A stretch of 64,000 nt of DNA, from positions 33,831 to 97,830 of the forward strand of contig JAGWBI010000004.1 of the NCBI GenBank assembly GCA_021295965.1, given 5' to 3'. This document shows positions 52,963 through 61,964 of the stretch, piece by piece. The notes below the pieces were generated by a model. It made no database searches. It saw only the letters and a program-made list of their open reading frames with translations, and had not been told where the DNA came from. This DNA comes from Dehalococcoidia bacterium. Lineage in GTDB: Bacteria > Chloroflexota > Dehalococcoidia > Lucifugimonadales > UBA3495. A program made the translations under genes and the position numbers. Each line of letters begins with the position of its first letter. Position 1 is the stretch's first letter.

Positions 52963-53349
52963 GTGACGCGGTGGTTCCTCACCGTAGAGACCGTCCTGGC
53001 GATACATGGGATTTTGATCGAAGAGACTGGCGGTGCATCGGGGGTTCGCGACCTCGGCTCCTTGGAGTCGGCCGTGATGCGGCCTCAGATAGGCTACTAC
53101 GACGGGATAAGCGAAGAGGACGCCGTTCTAATGGAGAGTCTCACGATCAACCATCCTTTTGTGGACGGAAACAAACGGATCGCCTTCGCCACCGCCGGCA
53201 CCTTCCTGTTAACGAACGGTTACTATATCGATTGCGATAGCATCGAGGCACATAGGCACTTAATGCACTTGTTCGATACTCAGTCGTTCACGTTCGTAGA
53301 ATTGGTCGCTTGGCAGTCCAACAAAGTCAAACCATTGCCGCCAGTGTGA
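52963..53349 (+). CDS. doc: Doc-type (death-on-curing, Fic fold) toxin
   Basis: The track ORF from 52714 is too long. The GTG at 52963 begins the domain (V-TRWFLTVETVLAIHGILIEETGG) and overlaps an upstream TGA as GTGA, giving 128 aa, normal for Doc. The Fic motif is INHPFVDGNKRIAFATAGTFLLTNG. Doc toxins phosphorylate EF-Tu and are neutralised by a small antitoxin. The ORF that ends at 52966 (…LERNRRLYKLLAQ) would occupy the antitoxin position. It has no ATG, is cut by TAG at 52796 and does not resemble Phd, so the antitoxin is doubtful. Confidence 0.88.
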   Translation: MTRWFLTVETVLAIHGILIEETGGASGVRDLGSLESAVMRPQIGYYDGISEEDAVLMESLTINHPFVDGNKRIAFATAGTFLLTNGYYIDCDSIEAHRHLMHLFDTQSFTFVELVAWQSNKVKPLPPV

Positions 53350-53828
53350 TCACAACGGAGCACACTCAGGCTCGAGCGCGTCCCACTCACTTCGCACCCA
53401 TTCGTTTCCTTTCCCGTAAAAGGCGCCACTCATTGGGCGGTGTCCACGCATCGTAGGCGGCCGGACTGATCCCGGACGGGGGCGGTCGGTGATCACCAAC
53501 TGGTGGCCGTTCATTGCGGTGGCGACAATGATTCGGTCAGCCCGGTAGGCGCGAGAATTGATCAACTCGTTGGCGCGGATACCGATTTCGCCGTCCACGG
53601 GGACCGGATCAGGCCCTGGCCCAACTGCTCCAACCGCCATAGGCTCACGTCGTCGGCGTATTCGATACGCCCCTTCTCCCTGAGCATCGGCATCTCCCAG
53701 AATGAGATGGCCGACATCGCCAGTTCCTCGGCCTGCCAGGCCCGCTCAATTTCGGCGCGAGCCACGGGTCCCAGTTTGGCGTCGCCAGCCCGTAATCAGA
53801 GGGCGGCGTGGGTGTCGAGCAAGATCAC
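53350..53828 (-). pseudogene. PIN-domain (VapC-type) toxin, inactivated
   Basis: The reading starts with GTG at 53828 overlapping the antitoxin stop: VILLDTHAAL-stop-LRAGDAKLGPVARAEIERAWQAEELAMSAISFWEMPML. The expected Trp codon is TGA at about 53797. A one-base loss near 53600 then shifts GLIRSPW to VPVDGEIGIRANELINSRAYRADRIIVATAMNGHQLVITDR. The PIN acidic residues (D of LLDTH, E of SFWEM, D of RADRIIVATA) are all present, so the gene was functional before these lesions. End approximate. Confidence 0.8.
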
Positions 53829-54067
53829 GGGTTGATCGACCGATCAGCGTCGGACTGGGCTCCCCATTCGACGTCGATGGGCGAGATGATGTCGCAAGTG
53901 ATTTTCAGGCGTCCCTTGTCGATGCCGAACAGCGTCCTGGAACGCCCGTGGAAGGCGGTCAGCTTGGCCACCGGCTTGCCGTTCTGGGTGATGACTATCT
54001 CGCCGCCGGTCTCGGCCACTTCGTCCATCAGCGCCAGGTATCTGGCCTTGAACTCGGATGCTTTCAT
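53825..54067 (-). CDS. Phd/YefM-family antitoxin
   Basis: Starting at the ATG 54067 (MKASEFKARYLALMDEVAETG) the protein has 80 aa; the track's 54112 start adds 15 unlikely residues. MKASEFKARY...GGEIVITQNGKPVAKL is the Phd/YefM DNA-binding domain. The C-terminal RTLFGIDKGRLKITCDIISPIDVEW would wrap the toxin. It is coupled to the dead PIN toxin by GTGA, so an intact antitoxin outlives its toxin. It probably represses its own promoter. Confidence 0.88.
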   Translation of the reverse strand: MKASEFKARYLALMDEVAETGGEIVITQNGKPVAKLTAFHGRSRTLFGIDKGRLKITCDIISPIDVEWGAQSDADRSINP

Positions 54068-54147
54068 GGTCCGGCTCTGACCGGCGTGTCCCCGGTGGGT
54101 AATCATGGTCAATGCTCCGGCTGGTTGGACCGCCCCAGTCTGACTCC

Positions 54148-54176
54148 GTTATATTGTGGTCATGACCATCGTCACC
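54148..54176 (-). promoter_or_regulatory. Antitoxin promoter with palindromic operator
   Basis: Minus strand: GTGACG, 16 nt, TATAAC. The spacer contains the perfect palindrome GGTCATGACC (54158..54167), placed where a Phd repressor would block RNA polymerase. Confidence 0.45.
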
Positions 54177-54526
54177 AACGCCCGGCCGGGATCGCATCGC
54201 CAACGTGATCTGATCGTCGCGATAGATCCTAGACCCATGTTGGCATCTGCTGCTCAGAACGGCCATTTGCGCCCTCCTTGCGCAGGGGAGGGAATGTGGT
54301 TGGCAACCGTCCTACCAGCTTGCGATATCAGCCCCGCGACCCGCTTGTCCGTTCACTTTCAACGGTTGTGCTTGAGATTGAGCGATGCCTGACCTCCCAC
54401 GGCACCACCCGGTGTTTCCCAATTCCGCCCAATGATGGATGAAGCGCACCACACTGTCCGGCGTCAACTAGATTTGCCGACTTGTATGGCACACGCACGC
54501 TACGAATGATGGCCAAGGTTGTTCCT
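54177..54526. other. Divergent intergenic stretch upstream of the SDR gene
   Basis: No gene, RNA or repeat recognised. Confidence 0.3.
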
Positions 54527-55396
54527 ATGAATAATCTGATGCAAGGCAAAATCTGTCTCATAACCGGAGGCAGCGATGGAATCGGCTACGCGGCATCCCG
54601 CGAACTGGCCCGTCTGGGCGCCAGGGTAGTGATCGTGGGCCGCAACTCCGCCAAGACCGAGGCCGCGGTGCGGCGAATCATCGCTGATACGAACAACCCG
54701 GCAGTGGGGCATCTGTTGGCCGACCTTTCATCCCAACGTGAGGTGCGCCGCGTCGCCGCCGAGGCGATGGAACTGTTGCCCCATCTGGATGTGCTGTTGA
54801 ACAATGCCGGGGCCATCTTCCTGTCCGGCAAGCGCAGCGCCGATGGCATCGAGATGACTTTCGCACTAAACCACCTGAGCTACTTCCTGCTGACCGGCCT
54901 GCTGCTCGAACATCTACGGAAAGCGCCACGAGCACGGATTATCAACGTATCCTCCTGTGCGCATGAATCTATGAGCAAGTTACGGCTGGAAGACCTGCCA
55001 AGTCCTTCCAGCAATGGGCGATATCCGGCCTACAAACGCTCCAAGCTCTGCAACATCCTGTTCACCTACGAGCTCGCGCGGCGTCTGGAAGGCGAGAATA
55101 TCACCGTAAATGCCCTGCATCCCGGCCTGGTGCGGACCAACATCGCCCGCAACAATGGGTTGCTGGGTCGTGTGGTCAATTTCTTCATCGGAGTTCGCGG
55201 CATTGCCCCGGACAAGGGAGCGGAAACGCCGGTGTACCTGGCCGCATCGCCCGAAGTGGAGGGTGTGACGGGCAGGTATTTCGTGGACTGCCGCCCAGTG
55301 CCGTCTTCCAGCATCAGCTACGATGCAGAACTGGCCGCCAGGCTATGGGATACAAGCGTGTCCCTTACCAACGCGGGCCATCCACCGGCCCGCTGA
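54527..55396 (+). CDS. SDR-family oxidoreductase (retinol-dehydrogenase-like)
   Basis: The likely start is ATG 54527 (MNNLMQGKICLITGG), giving 289 aa. Classical SDR elements: TGGSDGIGYAASRELARLGARVVIVGRN for NAD(P)H, HLLADLSSQ, NNAG, catalytic Ser in IINVSSCAH, YxxxK as YKRSK and the NALHPGLVRTNIA block. The pattern resembles retinol/WW-domain-type dehydrogenases. Soluble. Substrate unknown. Confidence 0.9.
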   Translation: MNNLMQGKICLITGGSDGIGYAASRELARLGARVVIVGRNSAKTEAAVRRIIADTNNPAVGHLLADLSSQREVRRVAAEAMELLPHLDVLLNNAGAIFLSGKRSADGIEMTFALNHLSYFLLTGLLLEHLRKAPRARIINVSSCAHESMSKLRLEDLPSPSSNGRYPAYKRSKLCNILFTYELARRLEGENITVNALHPGLVRTNIARNNGLLGRVVNFFIGVRGIAPDKGAETPVYLAASPEVEGVTGRYFVDCRPVPSSSISYDAELAARLWDTSVSLTNAGHPPAR

Positions 55397-55631
55397 AAGG
55401 TTAGGTCTGGCCCTAAACCCGCTGGCGACGCGCCCGGACCGGGGACCGACCTTCCCAGCCAAGTCAATCGGTCCCCCGCCCCACTACCCGACGCCCCTGG
55501 CTCGACCTGTCGTGTGGGTGACGCCTGAGCTCTCCGGCTATTTTCCGTCGTCAGCGGTCAAGCAGGCCCGCCGGTTGGCGCCTGAGCGGGCAGGAACGCG
55601 GAGCCTATCGTGCCGTCAGATCGTCCAGGGG

Positions 55632-56297
55632 TTACTGCGGCTGCAGATCCCGCGACTGGAACTGGAACCACTGGACGTGTCCGTCTTCTACCAGTTGCTG
55701 TACGGCGTGGTCGTTCTCGAGGCTTGCGATTACGGGCACGGCGGTCATGCCCGTGAACCGGCTGATGAGTTCGGCGTTACGGACAGCCCGCTGGGTATCG
55801 CGTTCGTCGGCGGTGTAGGATGCCTCGACGGCCATGAAAAGTTGGTTGCCGTCCTGGTCTTGAACCTTCGCGACCAGGTCGGCCACGTAGAAGCTGCGCC
55901 GGACGCCGGCCGGAATGTCGTTGGCCGTGGACCCGCGCAGCATGTTTCGCAGGTCGTTACTGCTGAGCTGCTGTGCGATTTCGTAGCCCAGCTGCTCGGC
56001 GATATCGTCGGCCATCTCGCGGGCGATGCGGCCGGCCACATGGCCCTTGAGGTCGCCCAGGTCGTCGGTGATCCGCTGTAGGCGGGCCTCCACGCTGGCG
56101 TTGGTGTCCGCCTGCCGGGCGTTGAACTCTTCCTGCCGGTCGATGAAGCCCGTCACGTAGGTGGCGAATTGGGCGAAACGTTCCGGCAACTGCACCAGTT
56201 CAGCGGGAAGGATCAGGCTGCGGACTTGGGCGAGGAATACGGGGTCGTCCTGCAGAGTCCGGAGCAGGCGTTCTTTGTCCTGTTGGCTCATCGTCAT
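55632..56297 (-). CDS. Coiled-coil protein with PD-(D/E)XK-like C-terminal domain (DUF3782-like)
   Basis: GGAGCAGAACC supports ATG 56297 (MTMSQQDKERLLRTL), giving 221 aa. The N-terminal half is a coiled coil (FIDRQEEFNARQADTNASVEARLQRITDDLGDLKGHVAG). The C-terminal half, VADLVAKVQDQDGNQLFMAVEASYTADERDTQRAVRNAELISRFTGMTAVPVIASL, resembles the restriction-nuclease-like fold of DUF3782-type proteins. The catalytic E-x-K reads E-A-S, so activity is doubtful. Such proteins are scattered, multi-copy and of unknown role. Confidence 0.65.
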   Translation of the reverse strand: MTMSQQDKERLLRTLQDDPVFLAQVRSLILPAELVQLPERFAQFATYVTGFIDRQEEFNARQADTNASVEARLQRITDDLGDLKGHVAGRIAREMADDIAEQLGYEIAQQLSSNDLRNMLRGSTANDIPAGVRRSFYVADLVAKVQDQDGNQLFMAVEASYTADERDTQRAVRNAELISRFTGMTAVPVIASLENDHAVQQLVEDGHVQWFQFQSRDLQPQ

Positions 56298-56516
56298 GGT
56301 TCTGCTCCGCGCCGGCTTTGATTTTATCACTCTTCCCGGCCGGGCACAGAGAGCGACGGTGCGGCGTCATGCTATCGTTCATTTTTGGGTCAAGGCGGTC
56401 CGGCCTGCGACGACTTCTTCTGGGGGCACGCCGGGGCGGTTCCGAGGTGCTAAACTGCCGGTGTCACGGTCCTGGCCCAACCTGTGCCGCCGTATCCAAA
56501 CAGAAAGGAGTGAGCA

Positions 56517-57404
56517 GTGCCTTACGCCAACATAGACGGAGTCAACCTGTATTACGAGGAATATGGCGCCGGCCCCACGGTCATGCTGACGCCGGGCGGA
56601 CGGGTGGACCACAACGGCCTGCGTCCCATGGCTGCCCTGCTGTCGACCCATTGCCGCGTCATCATCCACGACCGCCGCAACTGCGGCAAATCCGATGTGG
56701 TGATCGGTGGTGAGCTTTCCGAGCAGCACCTTTGGGCTGAGGAGATGGCAGCTCTGCTGGAATACCTGGGCGCTGCCCCGGCTTACCTGGCCGGAGGGTC
56801 CGCCGGTTCGCGCACTTCCCTGACGGTGGCGGTGCGGCACCCGGAGGTCGTCAAGGGTGTATTTGTCTGGGAAGTCTCCGGCGGGCCGAGGAGCGCCGAA
56901 CTGATGTCCCCCGGCTACTACGGACAGTACATCGAGGCCGCCGAGCGAGGCGGGATGGCGGCCGTGGCCGCTACCGAGTTTTTCGAGCAGCGCATCCGGG
57001 ACAACGCCGACAACCGGGAACGGATCCTTGCCATGGACCCCGAGGAGTTCTGTTCCGTCATGCACCGCTGGCGGGACCAGTTCTCCCAACCCAACCCGGT
57101 GGGAGACCTTACTGAGGAACAGCTGGAGTCCATCACATGCCCAGTGCTGGCCTTCGAGGGCAACACGCCGGACGACGTTCACCACAAGTCTGCGGCGGAG
57201 AACGTGAAGCGGCTGGTACACAACGCCGAGCTGCTCCCGTCGGCGTGGACCCACGCGGAATGGGCGGTCATCGGTCAGCACGACAACACCTTCCCAGGCA
57301 TCGCCGCCACCAACCGCTACCACATGAAGTCCACTTTCTACGCCGCGCGACTCCTGGAGTTCATCGCCAGGGTCGAATCCCTGCAGACTTCAGCCGCGGC
57401 CTGA
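56517..57404 (+). CDS. Alpha/beta-fold hydrolase
   Basis: GTG start with AAAGGAG 6 nt upstream, 295 aa. The alpha/beta-hydrolase pattern is GVNLYYEEYGAGPTVMLTPGG, oxyanion/strand block VIIHDRRNCGKSD, nucleophile elbow YLAGGSAGSRTS (G-x-S-x-G), and a C-terminal His in GQHDNTFPGIAATNRYH. The acid lies probably in CPVLAFEGNTPDDVH. Cytosolic esterase, lactonase or C-C hydrolase; substrate open. The cupin gene follows 35 nt later and is probably cotranscribed. Confidence 0.88.
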   Translation: MPYANIDGVNLYYEEYGAGPTVMLTPGGRVDHNGLRPMAALLSTHCRVIIHDRRNCGKSDVVIGGELSEQHLWAEEMAALLEYLGAAPAYLAGGSAGSRTSLTVAVRHPEVVKGVFVWEVSGGPRSAELMSPGYYGQYIEAAERGGMAAVAATEFFEQRIRDNADNRERILAMDPEEFCSVMHRWRDQFSQPNPVGDLTEEQLESITCPVLAFEGNTPDDVHHKSAAENVKRLVHNAELLPSAWTHAEWAVIGQHDNTFPGIAATNRYHMKSTFYAARLLEFIARVESLQTSAAA

Positions 57405-57439
57405 CCCGTATCCTTTACAGACCAAAACGGAGGAACAGG

Positions 57440-57755
57440 ATGGGAACCTTCAGACTTTACTCTGGCGATGACGGCCAGTCCCACATTGAGACCAAAGAGC
57501 GCGCAGGATGTCACCACCATCAGCTTCAGTGAAGCCCCGGCCGGTCGCTTCTCCGACTGGCACCCGGCGCCGCGCCGCCAGTTTGTCATCATCCTGTCCG
57601 GGCAACTGGAGATCGGCCTTGGCGACGGCTCCAAGCACGTCTTCGGCCCCGGCGACGCCCGCCTGGTGGAGGATACCACCGGCCAGGGTCACACAACCGC
57701 TACACACGGCGACCAGCCCTGCGTAACCTGCACCATCCCCTTGGCCAACCAGTAA
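57440..57755 (+). pseudogene. Small cupin-domain protein, one-base frameshift
   Basis: The ATG at 57440 gives MGTFRLYSGDDGQSHIETKERAG then leaves frame near 57495. The rest, SAQDVTTISFSEAPAGRFSDWHPAPRRQFVIILSGQLEIGLGDGSKHVFGPGDARLVEDTTGQGHTT, is a complete single-cupin barrel ending at 57755. One inserted or lost base separates them, so a sequencing error is as likely as decay. The track ORF 57468..57755 gives only the second part. Confidence 0.75.
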
Positions 57756-57922
57756 CCAACGCTGCTCTAGCAGCAGTCCTTGAGCGGGAACCCTGTCCGC
57801 ATGGCATCGGTCACCACCGCCCGACGGAATCGCCGCGGTCCCTCGCCGAACGCGCCGGCCTGGGTTTGGGATTGACGGGCGCTCGGGAATTGGAGCCAGC
57901 GCCCGCTCATTACTTGACGATG

Positions 57923-59259
57923 TCAACCGATCGGCGGCGCCTGGTTCAACCCGGCGATCCGCTCGCACCACTGCGCCGCGCCCAGGACCACGCCCTCCTG
58001 CCCCCACGGTCCGCCGAACTGCACCGCCATGGGCATCCCCAGCTCGCTCAGGCCCGTCGAGACCACCACCGTGGGCAACCCGGCGGCGGTCCACGGCACT
58101 TGGAACGCCGCATCGCCGGTGGTGTTCAAGTCGCGGGGCGCCGGCGCCGGCATCGCCGGCGTCATCACGACGTCAACCTTGGCAACCATCTCGCTGAAGT
58201 CGGCGCGGAATTGCCGCCGCAGTCGCTGGGCCTTCAGGTACGCCGATGTCGGCATGATCATGCCCATCTCCATGCCGGCGCGGATGCGCGGGCCGTAGTC
58301 GGCGGCGCGAATACGGTGATTGACCTCGTGGACTCCCGCGCACTCGACGTTCGACACGATGCGCTGGAAGCTGTGCACCACGGCGAAGCTGTCGGGCAAC
58401 GGTAATTCCTCGACTTCAGCCCCAGCCTCCGCCAGTTGGTTGGCGATTGCCTCAGTGTGCGCCCACATCTCCGGCGTGGCATAGTCCTGGTAGTACTGCC
58501 GGACCAACCCGATGCGCGGGGGCCGGTCATGCTCGACCATCTGCGCGGTGAAGTCGGGCACGGGTTCGCGCAGGCTGCCGGGGTCATTGTCGTCCGCGCC
58601 GCTCAGCACGGTCAGCATCAGCGCGCCATCAGCCACCGTTCGGGTCAGGATGCCCACGTGGTCCAGCGACCAGCTCAACGGGGCCACCCCGTACCGTGAG
58701 ATGCGCCCGTAGGTGGCCTTCACGCCGACGATGCCGTTGTAGGCCGCCGGCCGGCAGGTGGACCCGCCGGTCTGTGAGCCGAGAGCGGCCGGAACCATAC
58801 GAGCCGCCACCGCCGCAGATGACCCGCTGCTGGAGCCGCCGGGAGTGTGCTCCAGGTTCCACGGGTTGCGCGTCGGTGAGGGGTCGCCCGAGGCGAACTC
58901 GGTGGTGACCGCCTTGCCGAGGATGATGCCACCCGCCGCTTTAATTTTGGCCACCGATGTGGCGTCGAAGTCGGGCACGAAATCCGCGTTCACCTTCGAC
59001 CCGCAGGCGGTGAGCATGCCCTCGGTGTAGAAAATGTCCTTCAGGCCCACGGGCACGCCGTGGATCGGGCCGAGCGGATCGCCCCGTTGGACTTCCGCTT
59101 CCCGTTGACGCGCCGCCGACAACACGGCGTCGCGGTCGATGGTGACCCACGCCCGCAGGTCGCCGTCCAGCGCGTCGATGCGCGCCAGCACGGCGATAGG
59201 GTTCCTTCGCGGATCTGCGCGGCGGCTTCTGCCACCGAAAGCTCGTGGAGTTCAGGCAT
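57923..59259 (-). pseudogene. Amidase-signature (GatA-like) hydrolase with a frameshift near the N-terminus
   Basis: The N-terminus MPELHELSVAEAAAQIREGTLSP lies in the 59041..59259 frame. Near 59195 the frame changes, and LARIDALDGDLRAWVTIDRDAVLS continues to 57923. The Ser-cisSer-Lys centre is intact: GVPVGLKDIFYTEG (Lys), NPWNLEHTPGGSSSGSSAAVAA (cis-Ser) and GSQTGGSTCRPAAYNGIVGVKATYGRIS (nucleophile Ser). Joined length is about 445 aa, normal for soluble amidases. A single indel is all that breaks it, so it may be functional if the base is an assembly error. Confidence 0.85.
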
Positions 59260-59338
59260 GGTTCAACCTCATCGGCAACGGCGCTAGCGCCGCGATTGGT
59301 TCACGGTTGGCTGCCGCGACGCTGTGGGAACGCCCCGG

Positions 59339-59518
59339 CTACACCTGGTTTAATGGCTCCAGGTTCGGGTGGACCTCGGCACTATCAACGTCGGAAATCT
59401 GCTCGGCCGAGATTCGCAGGTATGATTCCAGCTCCACGGTGCGGCGCTCGCCGAACTGGGCAACCGCCCTCCAGCGCAGCTCCTGGTATATCCGCTGCAA
59501 GTTGTTGCTCTGGGTCAT
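59339..59518 (-). CDS. Small (59-aa) protein upstream of the amidase
   Basis: An ORF missed by the 60-aa cut-off: MTQSNNLQRIYQELRWRAV through a Glu-rich helix (GERRTVELESYLRISAEQIS) to HPNLEPLNQV. GAGGG lies 9 nt before the ATG. Composition and the leading amphipathic helices look genuine. It precedes the amidase by 79 nt on the same strand, so it may be a subunit or regulator. Confidence 0.5.
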   Translation of the reverse strand: MTQSNNLQRIYQELRWRAVAQFGERRTVELESYLRISAEQISDVDSAEVHPNLEPLNQV

Positions 59519-59590
59519 GTTGTCGAACCCTCAGCACGGGGGTACCAAGCCGCAAGATACTCCGCTGACGCGTGGCCGTCCAGAGCCGGT

Positions 59591-59740
59591 CACGTCTCAC
59601 GCGTACTCGCTTTCCATCAAACTGTCATTGCAAGCGAAGCGCCGCAATCCTGCCGCTGGAGGGGGCCGTGTTTCCGGTAACGTGAACGCTACGGCGCAGC
59701 GAGCGTTCCACGCGATAACAAAATGGGTACGTGTGAGGTC
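59591..59740. repeat. MITE-like inverted repeat
   Basis: Left end CACGTCTCACGCGTACTCGC... and right end (reverse complement) GACCTCACACGTACCCATTT... are imperfect inverted repeats of about 40 bp around a 50-bp centre. The TGTCATTGCAAGCGAAGC core matches the element at 7085..7219. Confidence 0.6.
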
Positions 59741-59774
59741 CATTGCCTTTCGGCGCTTTGGTTAGGCCGCTCGT

Positions 59775-60611
59775 TCAGGGTATGAGGGATGCCATCAGAT
59801 ACGTAGGTCTGTCCGTCTCGGGGAGCTTGGACGGATCGGAAATCGCGACGCCAGTTCCCATCAGCACCGACGCTATCCCCACGTGATTGGCTCCTCTGAT
59901 GTCGGTGCCCGGCGTATCTCCGATCATCACCGCATCTCGAGTCCCGGAGCGGCGGAACGCCTCTTCGAACATAGCAGGATGGGGCTTGCCCAACCGACTG
60001 AACACGAGGTCTTTCCGGGCGGGATACCGGAGCGCCATGGCGGCCTCGAACATCAACGCCACAGCGCCGCTGGCGAAGCCAAAACCTCCTCCTTCCGGAT
60101 ATATCACGTCTGGGTTCGGAAGCACGAGGTATGGCGTCTCGTCCCGGTCTATCTTCCGGAATACGTTAGTCAAAACCGTCCCGGTGGCCTCCAGAAAGGA
60201 AAAGCCTAATTGGTCGCCGATCACCAGCACATCAAAATCGTCCTCAAACGAAACCACTTCCCCGCCAGCCGCTCGCACGTAGTCGGCGCTGTCTTCCGTT
60301 CCCAACACGACGCATCTCGAACCGGCGATGCCAAGCTCTGAGAAATGGGCAGTTAGCAGGGACCCGGCGGTTATGATTCGATCGGCATCTATGTCCAACC
60401 CTAGTTCCCGGTATCGTGCAGATCGGGTCTCAGGAAGCGCGGAGGCATCGTTGGTCAAGACGAAATAGGGCTTGTTCAGCGAATTGAGTTGGTCGATGGC
60501 TTTTGGAGCTCCCGGGACCACGCCGGGCCACCGAGCCAGGACACCGTCGGAATCGAACAGGAGCGCCTCGAATTTGCCGATCAATTCATCCAGGGTGGTC
60601 GTTTGGGCCAT
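59775..60611 (-). CDS. HAD-superfamily phosphatase (NagD/4-nitrophenylphosphatase-like)
   Basis: The 278-aa HAD IIA protein has motif I ALLFDSDGVLARWPG (D-S-D instead of D-x-D with Asp nucleophile), motif II VLTNDAS, motif III Lys in RLGKPHPAMFEEA and motif IV MIGDTPGTDIRGANHVG. Cap type C2 is expected from the length. It removes phosphate from a small metabolite such as p-nitrophenyl phosphate, glycerol phosphate or UMP-like compounds in related enzymes. Confidence 0.88.
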   Translation of the reverse strand: MAQTTTLDELIGKFEALLFDSDGVLARWPGVVPGAPKAIDQLNSLNKPYFVLTNDASALPETRSARYRELGLDIDADRIITAGSLLTAHFSELGIAGSRCVVLGTEDSADYVRAAGGEVVSFEDDFDVLVIGDQLGFSFLEATGTVLTNVFRKIDRDETPYLVLPNPDVIYPEGGGFGFASGAVALMFEAAMALRYPARKDLVFSRLGKPHPAMFEEAFRRSGTRDAVMIGDTPGTDIRGANHVGIASVLMGTGVAISDPSKLPETDRPTYLMASLIP

Positions 60612-60852
60612 GGTTCGTTCACCTTCGGTTCGTTTCGTCCTGACAGACCTGTCTTGGAATCTGGTCAGATCGGGAACAGCGAGCTGTACCGCGCGGGGAG
60701 GTGATCAACCGCCCCACTCTATCTCAGGTTGACCCCACTCAAACATTGACCTCAATAGCGCTGGAATGGGCGAACGAAAGATGCCCACCAGTTGCGGCGG
60801 CCGTGGTTTTGGCTGCGGTTGGGGCGGTGGTCCCTAGTATTACAACGACGGG

Positions 60853-61960
60853 TTAGGGAGGCAGGCCGGGAGCCTCACGTCCGAGGGCGGCTCGGCGTTT
60901 CTGGTGGGAGCGTCGGGATCGTTGGTTGCGCGCCTGGACATCTGCCAACCATCCCAGCAGTTCCGCGGGCCCGAAATGCTCTTTGGGCAACAGCTCACGC
61001 ACCACCCGGTACACCTGTGGTCGGGTGATCTGGGGCATCTTTTTCCCCAATCCTGCTGCAGGGTCAACAGGAAGGCTGCGGCCAACAGGCACATGGTGAT
61101 GTGGTGGTGCCAGCCCGCCCAGGTGCGGGTCTCGTATTCGTCCAATCCTACGTCGCTCTTCTCGGTCTCGATGCGCCATCTGGAGCCGCCCACGTAGGCC
61201 AGAGTTTCCAGGGGGGTGTCTTCGGGAGCGTTGGACAGGTAGTAGCGCAGCTCCCTGCCGTCCCGGTTCCGGCGATAGATTGCCCAGAGGACTTAGCCCG
61301 GTTTGCGCCGGTGGGTCACCCGCACCCGCTCGGCGCCGTAACGGTAGGTGCGTGGCCCTTGGCTGCCCTCGGCCACCGTGATCTCCCGGCAGCCGTCATC
61401 TGGGATTGCAGCGGCCCGCTCTTGCATGGTCTGTCGTTGCCCGCCGCGCAGCCTGGGTTTACGGGGACGGAGAGGGCGGATCGGTCCAGGTCGGTTCCAG
61501 CGGCCAGACTGTCGTATCCGGCCGCACGTCCAGGACGTAACACATTCCAGCCGCCGCCAACCCATCCCGCAACGGAGGCGACATCCCGAATGCAGCATCC
61601 CCAGTCACCCACTGGGCCTTGAGACTCCCCCGGGCCAACGCCCGCTCCACCATCTCCGAGGCCAACTCCGTCTTGCTCCGATACTCCCGTCGATCCTCCG
61701 GCACTCCCGCCGCCGCGCATCGCTCCACATCCCCAGTCCATTCCTGGGGCAGATACAGCCGCTTGTCCACCAGCCCGCTGCCCCTGGGTCCCACATGAGC
61801 GAAGAACACCCCAGCCTGGTCCGCCATAGGCGGAGCGATCTGCCCCAACGTCCCGCAGTACTGCCGAGACCCCCCACCGACTTCGCTCCCTGCTTGGGAA
61901 AGTCGCTGCCGTCCAGCATCCACACCGCCTCAGCCTGCTCCAACTTTGGTCCCATTTAGA
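60853..61960 (-). pseudogene. IS701-family transposase, second copy, several frameshifts
   Basis: Sequence in changing frames spans AVWMLDGSDFPKQGAKSVGG (first catalytic Asp), then ADQAGVFFAHVGPRGSGLVDKRLYLPQEW and VTGDAAFGMSPPLRDGLAAAGMCYVLDVRPDTTVW. It ends with WRIETEKSDVGLDEYETRTWAGWHHH and RNQRSRRSHQKRRAAL. It extends further upstream than the 40.4-kb copy but still lacks the N-terminal ~60-100 residues. A TAG-containing stretch at 61292 and frame breaks near 61480 and 61870 inactivate it. It has landed in the nuclease gene fragment immediately upstream. Confidence 0.82.
61820..61834. repeat. Mini-palindrome family A, copy in IS701
   Basis: TCCGCC-ATA-GGCGGA, read on the minus strand as PPMAD in GQIA-PPMAD-QAGVFF, where the family has NC. 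Confidence 0.7.
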
Positions 61961-61964
61961 TACG

